This document shows, piece after piece, positions 56,405 through 64,000 of a stretch of 64,000 nucleotides of DNA. The DNA comes from Coleophoma eucalyptorum (Eukaryota; Ascomycota; Leotiomycetes; Helotiales; Dermateaceae), in NCBI GenBank assembly GCA_026120035.1, contig JALRME010000027.1, forward strand, positions 1 to 64,000, given 5' to 3'. The first letter of the stretch is position 1, and every line of letters starts with the position of its first letter. The notes beneath the pieces were generated by a model. That model worked only from the letters and a program-made list of their open reading frames with translations, ran no database searches and was not told where the DNA came from. The position numbers were made by a program, and so were the translations under genes.

Positions 56405-57247
56405 TTAATTTATCTTCGCGTTCGAGAAGTCCATTTCTGGGTGTTCCTTTTGGAATTTCTGGTTGCGGGCTCCGTTAGTAAATTAAACCCCCAAAGCTTT
56501 GGATAAGGTACCTTCAGCATGTCCAACTTCTTCTGTTCGTCACTAGTGGGCTGGCCGATCTCCTTCTGTCTTTGGTCATACATCATCTTCTCGACCATAC
56601 CCCTCGTCTCGCCGTCCAAATCTCCGAGCTTGCTATTCTCTGGCGTGATCTTTGTGACATCAATCTTTGGCGCAGTTGTGATGACATGCTCCCACCATGC
56701 CATCTTGTTCATCTTGTCCAAGTGCAGTTCCAAAACCTTCGTGTTTGGCGTTGGCGATGTAGTCAAGGTCCAGGTAGAGTCATCGACGTGGATTTCGTTC
56801 GGAAGTTCGCCCTAGGCGCAATCAGAAATGCTATCAACAACGACCTGAACTATGCAGCTCTTACATTTATAATCGGTTCCTGTCCCTTGATTCCAACCAC
56901 AAGCTTTTTCTTTTTGATCTCAACGACAAAGTCGCGGCCCTTAAGGTTACCGGGGACTTCGATGTTGACGTCGAGATCACTGATGGTTTGTGTCCATTTG
57001 TATGGGAGGGCTGCCTGCTCCTCTGCCTCCTTTGCTCTTGCGGCAGCTTCTTCAGCTGGGGTGGGTTCTGTGGTGAAATGGTGGAATCAGCTTTCTTGTT
57101 CATGGAGAAGATTTTGGAGGGGTAGCTTCTGGTTTGGGATTTCCGGATTGGTCATCGAGATTTAGAAGCTCCCAGGTACGGAGATACTCCCACTGGAGGT
57201 TAATTAAATCATTTAAAAAATTATATGCACTCACCTTTGTCAGTCAT
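56405..57247 (-). CDS. nudC: Nuclear movement protein NudC
   Basis: Four exons: 57247-57235 (13 nt), 57067-56865, 56811-56512 and 56458-56405, giving 189 aa. Exon 1 encodes only MTDK. A short charged helix precedes the CS domain ([40 protein letters not shown], then [13 protein letters not shown]-like [15 protein letters not shown]). The C-terminus is the conserved [15 protein letters not shown] and [12 protein letters not shown]. Family knowledge: NudC supports dynein-dependent nuclear migration and acts as an Hsp90 co-chaperone. The last 18 codons lie on a separate exon that completes the conserved C-terminus. It is divergent from TFB3. Confidence 0.92.
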
Positions 57248-57418
57248 CTTGAATTCAGTTGTTTGCGTATTTGAGAGGAAAGAGGTGTTTATGTCACGGA
57301 ATCTGAAGCCTTGTCGAACAAGGCCAACTCGCTTGCGCCCAAATATTCAGCCTCGCCACAGCATCACCTACTCAGGCAGACCACTTCACCTCAACCTCCC
57401 ACGCTCTCTAGAGCCAAG
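57248..57418. promoter_or_regulatory. 171-bp bidirectional promoter (NudC / TFB3)
   Basis: The start codons of NudC (-) and TFB3 (+) are only 171 bp apart, so both 5' leaders and core promoters must fit here or overlap. No TATA box is obvious. Confidence 0.6.
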
Positions 57419-58546
57419 ATGCCTCCACGACCCAGGGTTGGTGCAGGGGAGACCAGCACGAGCACCTTATCAGCAAACAATCCCTCCGACGACATCTGTC
57501 CTGTCTGTAAATCGAACCGTTACCTAAATCCCAACCTCGAATTCCTCATTAATCCAGAATGCTACCACAAGATGTGCTCGACGTGCGTGGACCGTATATT
57601 CACATCTGGACCTGCCTCATGTCCTGTACCGTACTGTGGAAAGACGCTGAGGAAAAAAGGCTTTCACAAGGCTTTCTTTGCAGATTTGACCGTCGAGAGA
57701 GAGGTTGATATCAGGAAGCGGGTAGGCGCGATCTTCAACAGGAGACAGGACGAGTTTGAGACTTTACTGGACTGGAACAATTACCTGGAAGAGGTGGAGA
57801 GCTTAATTTTCGATCTTGTTGAGGGCACAAGAGACGAGAAAGTGAAGGCGGAGGACAAGCTAAGAGCTTACAAGGAAGGGAACAAAGGCGAGATCGAAGA
57901 GAACAGGAAAGCAGGGCTGGAGGAGGCAGATATCGCAAGGCGGCGAGAGAAAGCCGAGAAAGAAGCAGTGCGCCAAAGACGACTAGCAGCATATCGAGAA
58001 GAAGAGGAAGAGAAGGCAGATGCGCAAAGAACAAAACGGGACGTACTCGATAGGCTTGCAACCTCGAACGAGGATGCGAATAAGATCGCTCAACAAGCGC
58101 AGAAAGTTATTCTCAAGAAGACATCCGCTCGAAGAAATCTCACAGACGCCCAAGCGAGCAGTAATGGTAGCACTCTTGATCCTGGATTGACGATCAATGT
58201 ACGAGGACTGAAAAAGAAAGAAGCGCCTATCATCGAGAAGCCATACGATCCATTCGGAGGCGTTGACCTCACACCGTCACACTATACGTTACAGAAGGAC
58301 TACGATAACGAGTGGCTAGGCAATGCGAAGAGTGATATCCGGCATATGGCTGGTGGATACAGTATCGAGGAATACTATTCCCGCACGATGTTTGAAGCTT
58401 TCTCTGGGTTGGGGGTCTTTATTGAAGACGAAAAGGTTCCTGAAAAGCCAGCAGCATCATCAACTGTTGGGACCGCCGCTGCAATGCAGGCAGCAGGAGG
58501 GAGTGTAAGTCTTGGAGACAAGATGGAGTTAGATGATGTGTTTTAA
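57419..58546 (+). CDS. TFB3: TFIIH subunit TFB3/MAT1 (CDK-activating kinase assembly factor)
   Basis: Single-exon gene of 375 aa from the ATG at 57419; the open frame extends further upstream but without an ATG. An N-terminal RING of the MAT1 type (CPVCKSN...CYHKMCSTCVDRI...CPVPYC, about residues 27-73) is followed by RRQDEFETLLDWNNYLEEVE and a long coiled coil of Lys/Glu/Arg (about 140-250). The C-terminal hydrophobic region (GGYSIEEYYSRTMFEAFSGL) resembles the Cdk7/cyclin H binding part. Family knowledge: it joins the Cdk7-cyclin H kinase module to TFIIH for transcription initiation and nucleotide-excision repair. Confidence 0.92.
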   Translation: MPPRPRVGAGETSTSTLSANNPSDDICPVCKSNRYLNPNLEFLINPECYHKMCSTCVDRIFTSGPASCPVPYCGKTLRKKGFHKAFFADLTVEREVDIRKRVGAIFNRRQDEFETLLDWNNYLEEVESLIFDLVEGTRDEKVKAEDKLRAYKEGNKGEIEENRKAGLEEADIARRREKAEKEAVRQRRLAAYREEEEEKADAQRTKRDVLDRLATSNEDANKIAQQAQKVILKKTSARRNLTDAQASSNGSTLDPGLTINVRGLKKKEAPIIEKPYDPFGGVDLTPSHYTLQKDYDNEWLGNAKSDIRHMAGGYSIEEYYSRTMFEAFSGLGVFIEDEKVPEKPAASSTVGTAAAMQAAGGSVSLGDKMELDDVF

Positions 58547-58914
58547 AATAAGTGCATTTCTCGTTTTCAGATGGACAGGAGTTGGGTTTCAAGATAGATC
58601 TTGCATTTTTAAAAGGCGTTGGTTTGGTGGGGCGAGGTTTGTAGCAATGACCTTGGCCACGTTCAAAAGTTACTGTAACCCGAGATGACCGTTTACTGCA
58701 CGTAATTTTCCTATATTAAGGTCCAGTCTAGCACTTAAAAAGGACGTTATAATACCACATTAGGCAGATTGATTTTGTTTTCCACTTTCAATACCCTGTG
58801 TTTTCTTTTCTCCTATCGTCAAGGAGATCAAAAACAAGCCTTTCGTAACGCCTTGCTTGTAACAAAACTCAAAACTTCAAACGGGCAGAAAAACGTAGAA
58901 AGTAATTAAGGCTA
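58547..58914. other. Intergenic between convergent genes
   Basis: Short spacer between the TFB3 and AP180-like 3' ends. No gene seen. Confidence 0.5.
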
Positions 58915-61020
58915 TCATTGCCAAGCCTGTTGCTGTGCTGGCCTTGGAAAGACAGGTACAGTCTCCAGGTGATCTAGGCCTCCCCCTATTGGCTGCTGAT
59001 TATGTTGCCACCCAGTCCCCGTGGCTGTATTAACGAACTGGCTCTGGCGAAAGGGATTAGTACTGCCTGTTGGCTGGGAGAGTAGAGCACCAGCGGTTTG
59101 AGGTCGTTGCACAGAGTTCATGGCGAGATTCTTGGCAAACGGATTTGTGCCCGTCGCCATTGGGCGCAAAGGTGCCAGACTATCTTGCTGGTGTTGCTGG
59201 AATTGCTGATCAGGCGGTGGTGAGAAAGGTTGTGTACCTTGCAGATTTGCTCTCGCAAACGGGTTTGTGGACTGGCGGTTCATAGGTGAAGTTACTGGAG
59301 GAGAGGCTGGGAAAGAACCAGGCATGCTGCCTGTCATAATCATTGAATGGCGAAATGGATTAGTAGTTTGTTGACCAGGCTGCAGCGTTCGAAGATGACT
59401 TGCCGGCTGCTGTTGCTGTTGCTGTTGTTGAAATGAAGCCGCTGAGTCTTGAGGGATGGATGAGAGATTGCCCGGCTGGAAGGATTGCTGAGTATATCCT
59501 CCAAAGCCTGTTGGCATCTGCTGTTGCTGTGCCTGTATACCATTGAAGCTACCGTTGAAGGGCTGCTGGGAGAATTGATTTTGCTGAAAGCCTGTTTGCT
59601 GGGGCATGAAGCCGTTAGTGCCCATTTGCTGGAAAGGTTGCTGCTGTTGCTGCTGTGGCATAAATGGAGCTCCATTTGTGAACTGGGGTTGCTGCATTCC
59701 TGGCTGGGCTCCCATTGGTTGCTGATTCTGCTCGATTGAATCAAAGAAATCGATCAAATCTGCATCTGGTGCTTTGCCCACTGGCTTCGCTACTTGACTT
59801 GCACCAGCGTCCGGGAACCCACGTCCAGTTGCAGCACGAGACTCAGAGTCATCCCTCTTGTTGGAGTTGTTAATCTTTACCGCGCCATTTGTACCCTTGC
59901 CTTTCTTTGCCTCCTGTTCCGCAATGTACTGTCTTCTGTTGACCTCGAAATCAGGGTCCACCAAGTAGTCCTCCAATTGCTTCCCAAGGTTCACAGGCGC
60001 ATGTTTGAGCTTTGGTACCTCTACTCGTGTCTGATGTTCGTATTGCCGAGCTATACTGAGATATGCCACAACGAAGTCGGTTTGTTTGGTGAATTTCCTG
60101 TATATTTCCATTGCTCTATCGGCGTCTGGCCTTGACATCTCGAAGAAATGGCCTCCTTGTCATTAGCAGAATTCCATTATCAGTTTAGAACACCTACCTA
60201 GGATATTAATCATTCCTTGATTAATCACGTTAAACATTGCGAGCAAATCCAACACCAGCATCCTGAAAACAGTTATCGTGATCTCGTTCTCAGGCTCGTT
60301 GTCCAGAACCTAGACCAAGGTTAGTAATTTGACAATTCCATCACAGAACCATACATACGTCACACTTAAGCAAAGCCGTAATCTGGTCCTGAACAGCCTC
60401 CGTCTCCCGCAAGAGACCTTTGTCAACGGACAGCTTCTCGAGCCTCCGATCTGCACTCCGGACAAAGTCGCATTTCGTCTCTCGATACGCCTTTGCCCTC
60501 TCCATCAGGTAATTTGTGTAGTGCCGGATGTTTCGTCCTTGGGTTTGGACTTTTCCCACACTCTATTAGCACAGCCCAGTAGCCTTTACTAGTAGCAAAA
60601 GTACTCACCATCGGAAAAGCTGCTAATAGCCAACATATTCCTATGCCGCGCAAGATATGCCAATGTCACATCTGGCGAACCCTCTCTAATCATGAGATGC
60701 ACTGTGATCAGACTCTTGAATACCACCGTCCATGTTGAGTCTCGTAACCTATGCTGCAAGGCCCGGAAGACCTCCGCAACCCCCGCCTCACCCGAATGTG
60801 TTGCGATCAGGATATGCTCGATGTATCTAGAGAAGGGCAACGTTTAGCGTCATTTCTGCACTTTCGGAATGCAGGTAGCATACTTGGTTTTCGGAGGAGC
60901 TGCCTGCAGAACAACCGTTAGTAGCGATCATGGTCTCACAATGGGCGCGATCCAAGCACAACAACATCGACTCACCTTGATCTTCGTCGCCCCCTTCACA
61001 GACTTCTCGAAAGAGCTCAT
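58915..61020 (-). CDS. AP180/CALM-like ANTH-domain endocytic adaptor
   Basis: Six exons: 61020-60976, 60903-60884, 60826-60609, 60549-60359, 60309-60198 and 60152-58915, giving 607 aa. The ANTH domain (about 1-270) includes MSSFEKSVKGATKIKAAPPK, then TKYIEHILIAT, STWTVVFKSLITVHLMIREG, GRNIRHYTNYLMERAKAYRE and FFEMSRPDADRAMEIYRKFT. After it is a clathrin-box-like DLIDFFDS, then Gln-rich tracts and four NPF motifs (TNPFRHS, TNPFARA, TNPFAKN, TNPFRQS). Family knowledge: ANTH domains bind PI(4,5)P2, NPF motifs bind EH-domain proteins and the clathrin box binds clathrin, so this is an endocytic adaptor like yeast Yap1801/1802. The 20-nt second exon and small introns were found by frame continuity. 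Confidence 0.9.
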
Positions 61021-62798
61021 CTCGTTCTACAATACTGGCAAGACCACTGCGACAGCAAGAGAGGTCGGCTCGCCTGCTGCCCGTCCGTTTGGAAGGACAG
61101 TACGGGTTGTGATTTATCGCAGTGCTTTAAAGACGTCGTCCTTGGAGGATGTAAGTTTGAAGTCGATCTCGATTCGGATTCGCTGTAGTCAAGTTGGGCA
61201 GTGTTGGTGGTTGGTAGCGGGAAGCTTGTTCGTTTGTAGCTACAGTTGAAATGAACAATAGCGCTCCCTACAGTATCCGACGATTTGGGGAGGGTAAATT
61301 AAAGGTAAGGTTATATACTTCGGATGCGACCAAGGATTGACGCAAGTAAAGTGGTTCCAAATCACGACCTGCAAGCCGCAATGATAACGGTGTTGAAGAG
61401 GAGGAAGAGTCCTGGCTAGCACTGTGTTTGGTTCCGAAGCTGTTAGTTGGCCGCTGTGCAATAGCGACGCGGTACAAGTTGCAGCAGAAACAGTTGTCAA
61501 TTCATCCGTTGTCCACGAACCATCCTCCATTCGGCGTCATCACCTTGGACGCGAGTACCCTGCACCTTGCACTGTCGCTGTTTGCTCGGATCAATCGAGC
61601 TCAGATTGGCGATTCATGGGTTACATATTATTGGGCAAGTGAACACAATACCACATCTCGATGTTTGACACCCATTTCACTATTCCATTGACCCGTGCTT
61701 AAGAGTTTGTTTTGCAAGAGAACAGTTTCTATTGCTTCAGCTCAAACCCACCACAACACTACATAATACTGCACACTACACCCGGAAGCTTGCAATTGTA
61801 CCTGGATCGGAGCTCATGAAACCCCTAGGACTTCAGCACGGATGCTTTTCGTATGTCCCGGTGTTCCAGGACAACAAAATAGACCAGATGCACTGATGGA
61901 CATAAGCCAACAGCCCAACTTAGAAACGCCCCAGGAAACATGTCCATGTTACTGACCGAAAGAGGAAGTTTGTTGTTTTTAGAAACACCAACGTCTATAC
62001 TTTGGTCAATAACTCACCACACAACGTAGATTGTGCCATTATAAATGCAGCGTTGGCGAGAACTCCGTGTAGGATACAAGCTGTTTTTCATATAAGGGCC
62101 TCACCTAGCCCAAAAGCACCTGGATGCATGAGGCACACGTGGGTTGCGCTGCAAGGGTTATGTTTAATTCTTGCTCTCGAGTTCCCTAGTTCTTTTCTCC
62201 ATACCATCCGATAAATGCTGCACGGATAACGACACTATTTTAGTGAACTAGGGGACAGCAACGGGAGGCCCAATGGCGGTGGTATAGAAATTTGTGGAAT
62301 GGGGAAGTGAAGGGGAATGCGCTGGACTTCCAGAAGCGCGTTTAGGCAGTTATGCCAATTTGTTTCGACCAAGCCTTCCAAGCTTCAAGGGTCAGAGATG
62401 CCTTCATCGCGTCCGTAATTGAACAAGGTGGTGTGTCGAACGCTTATTTCATTCTCCCAACCTTCTTTCACAACTAGACCACTTAAGCCCGGTGAAGGGA
62501 GAGTCCAGAAGCTCAAGAAGGCGAAAGAAATCATAATATACACGCTGGCTTTTCATCATCTATAAATTGTATGTTAGCATTCTGCTTAAGTTGCTGTGGA
62601 AGGGCATAACTTAGGAACGTACGTGTTTAAAACTTGGAAGGATGAAGAGGAAAGAAAGAAACGGCAGAATCGAAATTCTGAAATACCTCAAGATTTTTGC
62701 CCGGATTTCTGCCGAAACACTAAGCCTACTTTGGACAGCTTAAAGCTCGGCCGATCCAGTCGCGCATATCAAGAACATAAGTGTCGAGGTATGTGCGA
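61021..62798. other. Divergent intergenic region
   Basis: 1.8 kb between the AP180-like start (-) and the mitochondrial aspartyl-tRNA synthetase start (+). Open frames (61240-61691, 62002-62214) are unsupported. Confidence 0.45.
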
Positions 62799-64000
62799 AT
62801 GTCTCTTGTGAACATGACTTCGAGGTTTTGCTCGCGAGCTCTTCCATCCGGCCTAGTTATACGAGCCCAATCTCTAGGGCAATTGAGACCAGCTTTGCCA
62901 GTAATATGGCGTCTAAAATCTCAATCATCCGGTTCTGTACCAGAGACGAGGCAGAGATCATTCCACAATGGCGTCCGTAGGAGGACATCTGATGGGCCAG
63001 CCGTGCTTCCAGCAGACACCGCATTCTACAAGGAGTATATTGATAGCTGTAAGCTCTTAGGAACTTGGAAGATGCTACCTAGAAGTTACGGGCGAGCTAA
63101 CTTCAATTCAGTTAATACTCCCCAACCAATATCTCTTCTTCCATACATGAACCAGGAGTTGCTCGGAACCAAAGTCACATTTAGGGGATATCTGGGAAAG
63201 CGCAAAGACATCGCGGATAAATTGGCTTTTGCGACCCTCGATGAAGATGGGTCTGGCAATCGTCAAGTACAAATTGTTTCTCGCGCCGGTGATGCCTTGG
63301 AGAGCCAGCAAGTACACGAAAACTTGAAAAATGTTAGACAGAATAGCTTTGTCTCTGCGACTGGGGTCCTCCAAAAGAAAGTGCTGAGGGGAAAGCATGC
63401 TACAGACTGGCCGGAAGGAGAAATTCCTTGCAGCATGGTGGAGTTAAAGTTGGAAAGCATTACCTGCTTAAGCTCCTTTCCAAGAGATATAATTTTTGGG
63501 GAAGATAGCCAGTTTGCTCCTGAGGCGCGCCATCTGCAAATCCGGTTCGACAAAGAACTTAGCTCCAGACTGAAGTTTCGGTCAGAAGTGACAAAACATC
63601 TTCGTGAGACCTTTCCCCTCGACTTCACCGAAGTTGAGACACCAATCCTCTTCAAGTCGACTCCAGAAGGCGCCCGAGAATTTCTTGTGCCAACAAGGCG
63701 GCCAGGTTTTGCATACGCTCTACCTCAAAGTCCTCAGCAGTACAAGCAGGTGCTCATTGCAAGTGGTATTCACAGATATTATCAATTCGCTAGATGCTTC
63801 AGAGATGAGGATCTTAGAGCAGATAGGCAACCTGAATTCACCCAGGTAAGTACTTGTCATGTCGATCTATCCACTTCGTGCTCATGAGGAATAGCTGGAT
63901 ATCGAGATGGCGTGCCATGACTCTACTGTCGTTATGGGACTTGTGACCAACCTTATCAAGACCACCTGGGCCAAATTTTTGCCAGCTCAAGACATCTCAT
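62799..64000 (+). CDS. Mitochondrial aspartyl-tRNA synthetase (5' part, runs off window)
   Basis: Exon 1 62799-63845, intron 63846-63894 (49 nt), exon 2 from 63895 to the window end, where the gene is cut. I start at the ATG 62799; the frame extends a little upstream only via GTG, and 62814 is another ATG. The N-terminus is basic and Arg/Ser-rich with no acidic residues ([20 protein letters not shown]), as in mitochondrial presequences. The anticodon-binding OB fold has [20 protein letters not shown]. Class II motif 2 is seen in [20 protein letters not shown] then FTQ. Family knowledge: it charges tRNA-Asp with aspartate in mitochondria. The catalytic C-terminal part is outside the window. 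Confidence 0.88.

Noticed and set aside
1..64000. CRISPR array, bacterial operon or prophage
   Set aside because: No regularly spaced identical repeats, no operon layout; introns and gene families are fungal.

Overview
The window looks like nuclear DNA of a filamentous ascomycete (Pezizomycotina). Genes carry short GT-AG introns, mostly 45-170 nt. Both tRNA genes contain introns. Typical fungal families are present: alpha-ketoglutarate xanthine dioxygenase, NCS1 permease, fungal DUF1769, F-box proteins, and an AP180-type ANTH protein with NPF motifs. The overall flavour fits a leotiomycete, but that is an impression, not a computed result. I rebuilt the gene models by hand by joining open frames across splice sites; in every multi-exon model that ends inside the window the exon lengths sum to a multiple of three.

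Region 1 (1-8.05 kb) is accessory and partly decayed. It is AT-rich and holds two LTR-like relics in opposite orientation and three copies of another dispersed repeat. One pair of those repeats is inverted around a 4.3 kb segment with two intact-looking genes, an AATase-type acyltransferase (-) and a three-exon MAPEG-family membrane protein (+). A tRNA-Asp gene and a broken tRNA-like fragment mark its right edge.

Region 2 (8.9-29.3 kb) holds a small cupin (-), an F-box protein (+), a DUF1769 protein (+), a xanthine dioxygenase (+), a patatin-like lipase (+), and a divergent pair made of an NtaA/SnaA-type FMN monooxygenase (-) and an NCS1 nucleobase-type permease (+). Xanthine dioxygenase, permease and monooxygenase suggest a loose theme of nitrogen-compound uptake and breakdown.

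Region 3 (30-46.1 kb) holds a 1-Cys peroxiredoxin (-), nicotinate phosphoribosyltransferase (-), an MFS drug:H+ antiporter-like protein (+), a large kelch/BTB protein (+) and an acyl-CoA dehydrogenase (-) whose last two introns appear to be GC-AG.

Region 4 (46.7-64 kb) holds an F-box protein (-), tRNA-Val (-), an F-box/LRR-like protein (-), the ribophorin II/Swp1 subunit of oligosaccharyltransferase (+), NudC (-) and TFB3/MAT1 (+) sharing a 171-bp divergent promoter, an AP180/CALM-like endocytic adaptor (-), and the 5' part of mitochondrial aspartyl-tRNA synthetase (+), which runs off the window. These are mostly core housekeeping genes, in contrast to the first 8 kb.
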